The translations under genes and the position numbers were made by a program. A stretch of DNA of 64,000 bases from Meloidogyne chitwoodi (taxonomy: Eukaryota > Nematoda > Chromadorea > Rhabditida > Meloidogynidae), in assembly GCA_015183035.1 (NCBI GenBank), contig JACZZP010000005.1:1-64000 (forward strand), given 5' to 3'. This document shows, in pieces, positions 54,084 through 64,000 of the stretch (position 1 is the stretch's first letter; each line of letters opens with the position of its first letter). The notes under the pieces were generated by a model. That model saw only the letters and a list, made by a program, of their open reading frames with translations, did not search any database and was not told where the DNA came from.

Positions 54084-57000
54084 ATGTTAGGCAAAATTTT
54101 CGAGTATGGTAAAACATATCAAAAAGAGCAAGATAAACTTAACAAAAATAAATTTTGCCTTCTTTTATTACGGTTAACAATCCTATTAACTCTACCTACA
54201 TCTCTTGCGCAAAAGTCCTCATTTTTTGTCAAGCGGATTTGTCCTGGTGGATTTCCTATGGATACTAATGTGAGAATTAGGTAAATTGTTGTTATTAAAC
54301 ATTTTATTACAGAATTTGTGCTCATTTTGGGCTGCAGTTGGCGAGTGCCCAAAGAACCCTACTTATATGCTTGGACAGTGCATTCCTTCTTGCAATGCTT
54401 GCCCCTCCAAACAACAATGTCTGTTAAAATTAATTTTTGGATTTGTACTTATTTTTCTTTTAAATTTAATATTTAGCGGTCGTTTTTTCTCCGCCAACAA
54501 AGTCAGAATTATCAACGTTTTCAAAGTTACCGCCGGCTTTTTCTTCTCAAGCGGCAGCCTGTTTAGCTCGTATTCAAACGATTGAGAGTGTGTTTATTTT
54601 TTATTTTAGTAATAAACTAAAATTTTTAGAACCAACTCGGACATTGCAAACTAGAGAACAATTTGAAAATCGTGGATTTAGTACTGGCTGTTTGGGAAGA
54701 AATCAAGAGAATATCTGTTCTCTAAATGTTTGTAATTTTTAAATCCATTAATTTTATTTGAACCATCATTCCTAACATTTAATCTTTACTTTTCCAAAGA
54801 TCTGCTACCATTTACGTTATCGAACATTCGATGGTTCATGCAATAATTTGGCAGAGGGTCGGTCACTTCGCGGTGCTGCATTCATGCCTTTTGGAAGATT
54901 ACGACCAGCTAATTACGAAGATGGAGTTGCTCGGATGGTTGGTTAGTGATTTTTAAATACTACTTTATAATGTTATAGTGTTTGAATTAGATTTTTCAAC
55001 TTGGTAAAATATTAGGTAACAGCAAACCAATGCCAAATCCACGGACAGTAACTCATTTGCTGCTAAGTAGTTCTTTTGTTGTGCTAACCACTTTTAATGG
55101 TCTTTTAATGCAATTTGGACAATTTATGAGTCATGACATTACGAGTACTTGGTTCATTGTTATAAATTCTCATCTTATTAATTAAAGGGAATGCTGTTAC
55201 AAATTTTTGTCGATGTGAGACGGTTCATGAGGAATGTGCTAACATGCCTGTACCATTACATGATACACGTTTTAGAAAGTTGGTTAACACATTATTTCTA
55301 ATTGTTTTAATTTTAGAAAACAACCAAACTTTTGCATTCCAATGACACGTTCTTCTGTCCTTTGTGGTACTGGTTCAGGACGACAAGGTATAAAATAAAT
55401 TTTTAGCTATTTATTTTTTAATCTAATCAAAACAGGACCAGGAAATGTACCTCGGACACCTGTCAATGAAAACGGAGTTTGGATTGATGCATCACAAGTA
55501 AGTTGAAAACTACATTTTTTTAAAATCTTCTATGAAGGTTTATGGCAGTACTCCAACATCTGCTAGGGAAATGCGCGTTGGCGCTCTCCTTCGTACTCTC
55601 CCACTTCCAAATCCCCCTTTCTCAGCAGTACCGCCACCTACTCAAACAGAAAATTCTAATTTGATTACTGGAGATAATCGTTAGTATTTCATTTGTTTTT
55701 CAAATTATACCTTTGTTATTTAGGTGGCAATCTTTTCGTTGGACTGGTACGTCGAAAATAAAATCCCTAGATTTCACATTAATATAATTTTAATAGATGG
55801 GATTACATACTGTATTTGTTCGTTTGCATAACAGGTTTATTGTAATTTTTAAATGGATTTAACAAAAAAATGTTCAGAATTGCAAGTACTCTTTCACAAC
55901 TAAATCCACATTGGGACCAGGAAAGAGCTTATCAAGAAACGTAAATTATATTATATTTATGTATTAAATCTAGATTTTAGACGTAAAATTGTCGGCGCAA
56001 TTCTCCAAGCAATTACTTATCAGGAATTCCTTGTAAGTAAAATTTTATATGCAAATCATTTTTTTCATTTTAAAAATTAGCCTTCGTTGTTAGGACGTCG
56101 CTTTGAATTACACATTCCTCCATATTCCGGCTATAAACCTGATGAGGAGCCAGCAGTTGTTGTTGAGTTTACTTCTGGTGCATATCGATTACATGGATTA
56201 ATTAGGGTATAGCCTTAGATAATTAAATTTATTTAGTTATTTTTAATATAAGGAATTTTATCAATTGGCGGATGTAAATTTCCGTAAGATTGGCGATGTT
56301 CGCTTTGTTAGCCATGCTGGTAGCGTAGACTTGATATTACGTACAGGCACTGATCAGCTTATACGGTGAAAATGATAATATTTTTAAAGAAGTTTCCTAT
56401 TTTAAAGTGGTATGATGGCAGTCCCATCGAAAAAGCCTCAACGTCTAGCACCTGCAGTCACAGAGGTGAAAATGAATTATTTAAAATATTTTATCAAAAC
56501 TACTCATTTTAGGAATTATTTGATATATCCGATATGGGTTCAATAAATATTCAACGAGGCCGAGATCAAGGTGTTCGGCCTTACAACGATTATAGAGAGA
56601 TCTGTCGCCTTAATCGTCTAACATCATTTCAAGAATGGCCTGGTATTAAATTACATTTTTCAAACTTTTTGGTTTTTAGAAGTTTTAGAACCTGAGGTTA
56701 GGGATCGAGTAGCCGCTCTCTATTCTACTGTAGATGTATGTAAAAATTATTTTATAAAGATTTTTTCGCTTTTAGGACGTTGATCTCTATGTTGGTGGAC
56801 TGCTTGAAGCACCTATTGACAATTCATTATTAGGACCGACATTTTCGTGTATAATTGGAGATCAATTCAGACGAATACGTGACGCTGACCGGTATGAATT
56901 TTTTTTAATAAATTAGAAATCTCAAAAAATTTTTAGATTTTTCTTCCAAAATCAAGGAGTATTCACTCAATCACAAGTGGTTTCTATCCAACGAACAACA

Positions 57001-57253
57001 CTTGCTTTTTGTATTTGTGCAACTGGTGAAAACTTCAGAAATATTAACCCAAATGCGTTTCTAGTCGAAAATGGGTAATTTTGTAAATAAAAGTATATGT
57101 AAATAAAATACAGTTCGACGACTGTTCCTTGCTCGTCAATCCCGCAACTAGACTTGGTTAGTTTGTGTTTTAATTATGATTAACTAAATTAGTATTTAGT
57201 TAAACTAAAAAATTTTTTTTTAGAATCCATGGAAAGAAGCGTCTCAAGGCTAG
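54084..57253 (+). CDS. ShK-domain haem peroxidase (animal peroxidase family)
   Basis: A secreted animal-type haem peroxidase. The start at 54084 gives a short charged N-terminus and then a hydrophobic core ([20 protein letters not shown]). A ShK domain follows ([39 protein letters not shown]; six cysteines). The peroxidase domain has [22 protein letters not shown], the distal-His motif [13 protein letters not shown] (about 55110-55145), [52 protein letters not shown] (proximal-His region, about 56190), [18 protein letters not shown], and VGGLLEAPI. The stop is at 57253. More than fifteen introns. Nematode relatives (skpo, mlt-7) act in cuticle cross-linking and defence. The proximal motif lacks the usual Gly before His. 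Confidence 0.92.
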
Positions 57254-57744
57254 TGATGAAAAAAGAAATGCGTAAGAATACACTTCGAAATTGCCATTAT
57301 ATATGTTTTAAAATATGTCTATTTTTATAAGAGGTTTTTATTTAAACTTTTTGATAAATTATAATAAACTCAAAAATTTTGAAATGTACTAATTCAAAAC
57401 CAATTTATTCTAATAAGAGAAATAACAGTATAAAAGAAATTCAACGGATGTGAAAAAAATAAAATTTTCCAGAAAAAAACGACCTTTTTTGAAATGTCGA
57501 TTTTTTCATTTTTAGATAGGAATGACCGGAAGATGAGAATTATATAAAAGAAGTGTTAAATATATATATCCCTGAAAGATAATATGCATATAAAAAACTA
57601 AATATATTTGAAAGGCGACAAACGCACATATATAAATAATAGAAAATTTTAAACAAGAACATGAGCTTCGAACTTGGTTGAAAACTGACCAGAAATTGGA
57701 ATATAAAACTTGCATTTTTTAAGAAATTTGCTATTATAAAAGAA
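57254..57744. other. Convergent intergenic region, peroxidase and ERGIC3 genes
   Basis: About 490 bp between two stop codons; AT-rich, no gene supported. Minus-strand open stretches at 57512-57809 overlap the end of the ERGIC3 gene in other frames. Confidence 0.55.
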
Positions 57745-59384
57745 CTAGCTAAACTTCCCAACCATTCCCTTGACTTGAAGTGCTCGTTGCGTACTATAAA
57801 GCAAGGCATCTATTAAACTAGCCACGGTGTGAACTCCTCCAACAATAGCACATAAAGAGACAAGAAAAAAGCTTATAGATCTATTGACGTAAAGAAAAAT
57901 TACTTAATAAAATTATTTTTTTCAAAACCTTTGTCGCTCCTCATATTGAACCATAAGAGGAGAAAATTCATATTGTACAAAAATTCCAGGAATTCCACCA
58001 GCTCCACCCATAATATCTTTTTGCAGCATTGTAATTGAAAATTGATGACTTTCAATCGTTTCTCCATGACTTATGTAACGAGTAGGAACTATCTTTAATT
58101 GATATTGATGCATTATCCCACCTAAAATGCAAGATAATTAACTAAAAATTTTCAATGATTAATAAGCTTTCTTGAAAATAAATAATAGTAAGCTTAAAAA
58201 TAATAACCTTTATCGGTGTAAACACTTCGTCTATCCAATGGATCTGTTCTTCCTGGATAATGTTTTCCAAAGGAAAGATGATTTATTGTGTGAGACGTAT
58301 TGAAACGGCCAGGAGAAAGCGAATGAAAGTCATGGACTTATAAAATTAAATTTAGTAAAGATGTGAGGAAAAACTTACAATGAGAACTTGAATGAGTGCT
58401 GGGGACACCTGGAGCTACGTGAAAGTTTCCAGTGATCTAAATAAGGTGAATTATACAAGACCTTCCCATTTGTAAAAACCTTTCCAACGCTCAATTTACC
58501 CCAAAGACGACATCCTTCTCCAGGCATTTGACTGAGTGCACGAAGAAGATCGTCATTTTTACATTGTTCAATCTCTTCAGCATTTTGTAAAATCCAACCT
58601 CTAATTCTATAAGCTTCTCTGACTTCATCACACGTATTGCAGCACCTTTTATTTCAAGTTTTGTTTAATTTGATATAAAAATATTACCCTGAAATTGCTC
58701 CATAGCAACTTCCACACTTAATCACATTATCCTTTGGTGATTCAGTAGAATTATCATTCTTGTTAGTGTTAACGGCTAAAAAAGATGCTTAAATTTATAC
58801 TTTTATAAAACTAAACCTTGCTTTTCAGGTTTAGATCCCTCAATAACTTGTCCATTTGGATCAATCCTTTGTTTAAAAACATCGTCTTTAATGCTATCTT
58901 TATTGTCGCCAGATTGACTCATTAAATCAATAGTAACCAATGCACAAGCCAACTTTGGAAGCGTTATGTCGAAACTAATTTCAATTTGCTGGTCGGCACT
59001 AGTTGAATCCTGTTGGTGAAATTAAATTTTTGAGCGAAATGACATTGTTGAGAAATTTCATTTTAGAATTTTAATTTTAAAAACAAACCACATAGAGCTG
59101 CTCAACCAATTGAACAGTAAAAAAAGACCATGTTTCAGTTATGAAGAGTAAAACAATAACCAAAAAGCTGACTAACGTGACTAAAAAAGAAATTTAATAT
59201 ACACAAATTTTATAGACAAAACTACATTAAATACGTAAAATAAAAAAACAAACTAATTCCGCCAAAAGAAGTTTTTACACGACAATCTTCCACTGGTTTT
59301 GTGTACAAGTCGAATCTGAAATTTAGCTTAGAAGGAAAATATAAAAATTGTAATTTCTAACCTCCTTAGTCTATTAAACAACAT
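57745..59384 (-). CDS. erv-46: ERGIC3/Erv46 cargo receptor
   Basis: A membrane protein of COPII/COPI vesicles cycling between ER and Golgi, the partner of Erv41/ERGIC2. The start at 59384 gives MLFNRLRRFDLYTKPVEDCR and VKTSFGG, then a membrane segment (FLVIVLLFITETWSFF). The luminal part reads ISFDITLPKLACALVTIDLM, QRIDPNGQVIE, CCNTCDEVREAYR (the vicinal cysteines typical of Erv46), GEGCRLWGKLSVGKVTGNFHVAPG, SHTINHLSFG and YPGRTDPLD. The C-terminal part reads GIMHQYQLKIVPTRYI, FVQYEFSPLMVQYEE, then the second membrane segment SFFLVSLCAIVGGVHTVASL and a tail ending VGKFS at 57745, close to the human ending. Length, about 390 residues, agrees with the family. Confidence 0.92.
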
Positions 59385-59738
59385 CAAATCAAAAATTAAA
59401 AAAACAACGCCTCGTTGTCTAACAGAAAAATTAAAATTTTTGAATTATGATTAAAGCTCTCCTAAAAAATATTAAAGAAATTTAAAAATCGAGACGAATA
59501 AAACACGATTGATTAATCAATAAATTAATAAAATTAAGAGAAAATTTTGTTAAAACGTGAGAACGTTCTGCATTGGTGACGAAAAGACTTGTAACGAATA
59601 GTCAGATTTTTTTCGAAAAAGAAATTTTAACACAGTTAATGATTCAAAATTTAATATTTTATATATTTACTTATTTACAACCAGTAATTTAATTATGAAA
59701 TGTGTAAAATTTGTTGTAATATAATACATAATAAAGTT
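59385..59738. other. Intergenic region between CNT and ERGIC3 genes
   Basis: About 350 bp of AT-rich sequence between two minus-strand genes. No gene is seen; it probably contains the ERGIC3 promoter. Confidence 0.5.
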
Positions 59739-62536
59739 TCAAAATATGCTAATGTTGTTTGCCATCATTCTTTCCATGAAATTTTGGTGTACGTTCAGAT
59801 CAAAGCATTTTCCACTGCCAAAGCTTTTAGGTTTACAAGCAACTGGTTCGTCAATTAAAATGCCTAAATTTTAAATTATAATTGCGCACTTTTATAGGAC
59901 TAATAAGTCGTTCATTTTTTCAAACCTGCAATAGCAGCACTCATAAAGCAAGAAATACACCCAGCAAGTAATGCCCTCAATACTAATTTTGAAATTAATT
60001 GCTTTCTAGTGGGCGCCATTTCACTGAGAACTGCCATCTGAATTCCGGCCGCTATAAAATCACTAAAACTACATAGTGCATAAGTGACAATCATTGCAGA
60101 GCGTGGCTATAAAAATGATTTATAAATTAAATATAAATTGGTAGAAGAGGATTACAGAAAGAGAGTCCTCCTTTAGCACATCGCCAAGTCTTTTGTAAGC
60201 AATAAAATCATTTATTATTATTTTTACTCCAATAAGCCGGGCAACAATCTTAATTAAACTAAATTATCCATATTATTTTCAAATCAGAAAATCTAAAAGA
60301 AACATTAATTTTTATAACAAACCATTGTTTCCTCTATGCTTTCTGTAACTCCAATCATATATGCAATAGGGAAGAATGCATATCCAAAAATTAATTCCAA
60401 ATTCCAATGTGGCTGACCGAGCAATGTGCCTGTATATATGACTAAACCGTTTATAAGAGCCATTAACGCCATAAAACTAATCAGATTTGCAACAACTGCT
60501 GTTACGATGTGGACTGCGACTAATGAGCCACTAGAAATACACTCCATAGCATTAGTTTCTTTGCTTGAAAAAATTAATTAAATTTATTAAATTGTAAAGT
60601 ATACCAAGGTGGCAGATCCAAATCTTTTACATTCTTAACGTGTGATTCTTCTGTTTCTGGGTAGAGTAGTTTTGAGCAGGCCAAAGAGCCTGGAGCACTC
60701 ATTACTGCAGCTGAAAGAAGATAGCGAGGGCATGCTCCGAAGCTAATATATGCAGCAAATACAGCACCGGCAATGCATGCAAATCTGTAAAGTTTAAACT
60801 ACTGTATACAATGAACTTCATACCCTGTAGTCATTATCGCATGAAGCTCTGAAGCAGTCATTTTTTCAATGTAGGGACGTATCAAAAAGGGTGATTCAGC
60901 CTATATTTGATAAATTATTTGTAATTTTAATTTTTAATAACAAAATTTTAAACACATTGCCAAGTAGAACACATGCACAAGCATTCAATGATTCTGTTGC
61001 AGTAGTGCCCATAGTTAGTTGCATAAGCCAGGCCATCCGTTTTAAAACGGCTTGCACGACACCATAAAAGTAGAGAAGGCTTAATTAATTTTTTTATTTT
61101 ATTAAATTTATTAGCACCTGACGATCGCACCCACATAAATAATCACTTGGATAACCTATAAAATGATAAAAAAAATTTTTAATTATAAAAATTTAAATTT
61201 TTAAAGGGTAAAATAAAAAAAACCTGAAAAGCAATAACAGGCTCCATTCCGCAAATGTTAGGAGGACTCGATAAAAACCCATAGGTAAAATCAGTACCAT
61301 TTTTTGTAAAGTCAAGAAAGGTTATAGCCAAATCAGAGAGGTCAATAAAACGACGGGCTCCCCAGTCCTATAAAAAAATTTTCATTCTTTATATATTTAT
61401 ATCACTTTACCCATTTAAGCACTAGAACACCAAAAATAAATTGCAATAAAAATCCCCAAATTATTGGGCGGAAATTGATCTAAAATATAAATTATTTTTA
61501 TTGTCGAAGATGCATACCTTTGTTGGTTTATGCGAAAAAAGGCACATGAACAGAAAAAAGAAAACAAGTGAGTATAAGCCAGTCAGACGACGCATATTTC
61601 TGGAATTAAATATTTTTGGCCTCAATATTACGTATAAAAAGCTTAGCAAGTTAATTTTAAAAACCTACACTCGTTCATTGTCACTCTATTCTATAATATA
61701 TTTAAATAAATACCTTCGCGTGTCCCACAATATGTACAGTAAAGGAACGCCAACAGCAAAAACATAGAATGATCTAAACTAAAAAAGTTTGACAAAAATC
61801 AATTTTTTATGGGCTTCATCTTTCTTCAAGCATTCCCAAGTATAAACTAAATGTTAAATAATTGACCTTCCTATAAAATGATTTTGCCTTAACATTTCAA
61901 TGTATTTTAAAAAACGAGTTCGATGTCTTTGAAATCCTCTGCTATAGCCAAACAACGGTAAAAGCACACGTTTGTAAAAAATAAAAAACCAGATAAATAG
62001 TGTAATTGAAAACAAATTTAGAGCCTTTTCGTGATTGTAAAACATTGAAATAACTGTTAAAGTATTTAAAAAATACATAAAATACCAACTTAAAAAGACA
62101 TGATAACAGCAAAGAAGGCAGATCCATAAAATTCCTCTCAGTAAAGCTCCATTAACTTCAATATAATTCAAGCAAATATTTTGAAATTGTTCGATGTATT
62201 GCATTAAATTTATCCAAAAACCTCCATTTTCAGAAAAATTTGAAGTAATCTTTAAAACATTTTTTTAGATAAAAGAAACTAAATAACTAACAGTTCCTTC
62301 ATGATTTGTAACAGTTGGAGAAGAGCTTTCTACTCCACCAGTTAACTGAAATTTTTTTTAATTTAAAATATACCTATTGGTGATTTTTGTGTGATTTTTC
62401 TATCGTTTTTATTTTTTATTCAGCCTCTTAAATAACTAACATTCATTTCCATAATGTCCAAATTTGAAATATTTTGAAAAAAATAATGAGATGAATTTGT
62501 TAAACTTTTTGTACGCTTTCTTGTGACTCTATTCAT
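59739..62536 (-). CDS. SLC28: Concentrative nucleoside transporter (SLC28/CNT)
   Basis: A sodium- or proton-coupled nucleoside transporter of the plasma membrane. The start at 62536 lies five bases after a TTTAG acceptor, which would suit trans-splicing. The N-terminus MNRVTRKRTKSLTNSS is hydrophilic. Hydrophobic segments follow (GILWICLLCCYHVFLSWYF, LFSITLFIWFFIFYK). The conserved core reads PIIWGFLLQFIFGVLVL, WLMQLTMGTTATESLNAC, NAAESPFLIRPYIEKMTASE, HAIMTTG, VMSAPGSLACSKLLYPETE, ANLISFMALMALINGLV, FGYAFFPIAYMIGV, DFIAYKRLGDVL, RSAMIVTYALCSFSDFIAAG and SAAIAGILI, ending ANNISIF at 59739. The motifs of both half-repeats of the CNT fold are present. Substrate range cannot be read. A 123-codon open stretch upstream (62697-63068) might be a 5' exon but does not join in frame. 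Confidence 0.92.
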
Positions 62537-63708
62537 TTTTCTAAACATATAAGGAAACGATTTTTATTTAACTAATAAATTTATTTCCACGTATCAAAAT
62601 AACAAATTGTACCTATTCCTTTCACTTTTTAAAAATAAATTTTATAGAAATATTATAAGGAATAAAAATAAGCTAACGTATACATACTTACATTAGTCAA
62701 AGTTGTTTTTTAAAAAGCAAAAAATTTAATTTACAGACCAGACTGAGTTGTAATCCTTTTTCAACAGCAGTTTCCTCCTTTATTGCCCGATTAGAGTTGT
62801 TCTCATGTATATCATAGATTTGCATTTTCTCTGAAATTACAAGCAAATTATTATTACGTACTTTTAAAATTTTTAAAATGTGAATTAAAAAAAAAGAAAC
62901 GAGAACTGTGTAGCGGACTGAAAGGAAATTTAATATGTTAGTAATTAAAAATAAATTCCAATTGTTAAATGAGAAAAGTTTTGTTAAATGCGAAGAAAAA
63001 CAATCAAGTTTGACGAATGTGAATAAGTAGGAGGAAAAGGCAAATATTAAACCAATGACAAAGAACAAAAATTTAAGGGTCTTAGTAATTTTTTATAAAA
63101 ATTTAATTTTTACAGGTTTAGATACGTTTTTTACAAGTTTTTTTAGAAAAAAACTTTCTAAAAGATAAAAATCACATTTAGATATTTATTGAAAAATACG
63201 AATAAATTTTTATTAGAAAGAATAATATTAACAATAAGTGTAAAATAAGAGATTAAATAAATACATGTTAACAAATTTGTTATTTGGAAAAGAGTAAACA
63301 GTTCTTTTAAAAAATAAGGGAATTAAAAAAAAGATTACCTTTTATGAAGGCCACAAGGTCTGCACTGTTTAACCCAATAATATTTAGTTGCAGAATTTCC
63401 AATTTTCTTTATGGCGATGGTGGTTGAGGTAATGGAACCATTGACATACATTCCTGGATTGCGAGAATTTGCTAAGTGGATTTTTAACTGTAAAAAAATC
63501 TTTTCAAAAAATAAGATCTAAAAATTTAAAGAAAAAATTTAAAAAATAATTTTTAACAAATTAGAGAAAACTAAGAAATTTGGGATTGCGCGAATATTCT
63601 TCGCGCAATTCTTAGCTGCGAATTTCTGCGAATAACTATTCGCAGCCTTTTTATTATAAAAACAAACATTTATAATTTTATAACTTCAAAGTTTAAAAAG
63701 TACGTAAT
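62537..63708. other. Intergenic region, divergent from CNT gene to right-edge gene
   Basis: About 1.2 kb between start codons on opposite strands. A hydrophobic 123-codon stretch on the minus strand (62697-63068) has no recognisable relatives. Two perfect hairpins occur at 63585-63646. I cannot assign a gene here. Confidence 0.45.
63585..63646. other. Two adjacent perfect hairpins
   Basis: ATTGCGCGAA (63585-63594) pairs with TTCGCGCAAT (63600-63609) around a 5-nt loop. GCTGCGAAT (63615-63623) pairs with ATTCGCAGC (63638-63646) around a 14-nt loop. Both are GC-rich for this window and lie about 65 bp upstream of the right-edge gene's ATG. Confidence 0.7.
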
Positions 63709-64000
63709 ATGGGTGAGGAATATCAACAGAGTATTGATAGACAAACAAGCGTGTTCTCAGCTGCCATTGATGACCAACCAAATAACTGGAATGGTAAATC
63801 GAAATAAAAAATTGGTATTATTTTATTTAACGTTTTAGATCTCTTTATGAGAATGGATAAACATCAGGGAAGCGTTGAGGATTTCAAAAAATTAATGTAT
63901 AAGGTTACTTTTATATTTTTATCCTAAATGAAGCGCCTTTAAGATTCCACACAAACATAATACAATATTTATAGGTGCAAATCAAACGCAGAGAATTTGT
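63709..64000 (+). CDS. Unrecognised gene, 5' part cut by the window edge
   Basis: The ATG at 63709 follows a TTTAAAAAG context and opens MGEEYQQSIDRQTSVFSAA, then IDDQPNNWN spliced over a short intron (GT at about 63793, TTTTAG at about 63839) to DLFMRMDKHQGSVEDFKKLM. The next intron starts after 63900 and the window ends soon after. I do not recognise the family. The short introns with canonical ends and the conserved-looking acidic start support a real gene. It is divergent from the CNT gene. Confidence 0.5.

Noticed and set aside
62697..63068. Hydrophobic 123-codon open stretch upstream of the CNT gene
   Set aside because: No family pattern, and its possible splice into the CNT start exon does not keep frame; the CNT start already has its own acceptor.

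Overview
This looks like a nematode chromosome segment, most plausibly from a root-knot nematode (Meloidogyne) or a close relative. The base composition is strongly AT-rich. Genes are split by very short introns (about 40-60 bp) with TTTTAG or TTTCAG acceptors. The gene set has clear nematode or animal orthologues: zinc transporter ZIP7, DNAJC16/dnj-8, calumenin, folliculin, proteasome alpha-5, a TWK potassium channel, USP7/math-33, little elongation complex subunit 2, RAB-30, a C/EBP-gamma-like bZIP, a ShK-haem peroxidase, ERGIC3/Erv46 and a concentrative nucleoside transporter. The genus is an inference.

Bases 1-12619 are satellite DNA. A higher-order repeat of 1364 bp, with a 1199-bp variant, is followed by a plain 168-bp monomer array. 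Nearly every monomer carries a dyad, TCATTCGA-19 nt-TCGAATGA. A decayed HSP70 gene lies at the array edge (12722-13397). From 13.97 kb onward the sequence is gene-dense.

Three DNA transposable elements can be delimited to the base. A 920-bp element (29958-30877, 8-bp target duplication) lies in the last long intron of the potassium channel and carries satellite-like dyad monomers inside it. A 596-bp PIF/Harbinger-type element (36893-37488, TAA duplication) abuts a 3' splice site of the same gene. A 2.8-kb element (44017-46852, 6-bp duplication, terminal repeats starting CAC) sits in the promoter shared by USP7 and the little elongation complex gene. It carries a frameshifted transposase with a DDE-like core that resembles RAG1/Transib in layout.

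The genes are ordinary housekeeping and signalling genes and do not form an operon. Several have unusual structures. The potassium channel has a tail of about 1000 residues with repeated QTD-type motifs. The little elongation complex gene has a triplicated coiled-coil exon. RAB-30 has an altered G4 motif, and the peroxidase has an altered proximal-histidine motif. All multi-exon coordinates below are gene spans from start to stop codon, from a splice model made by eye.
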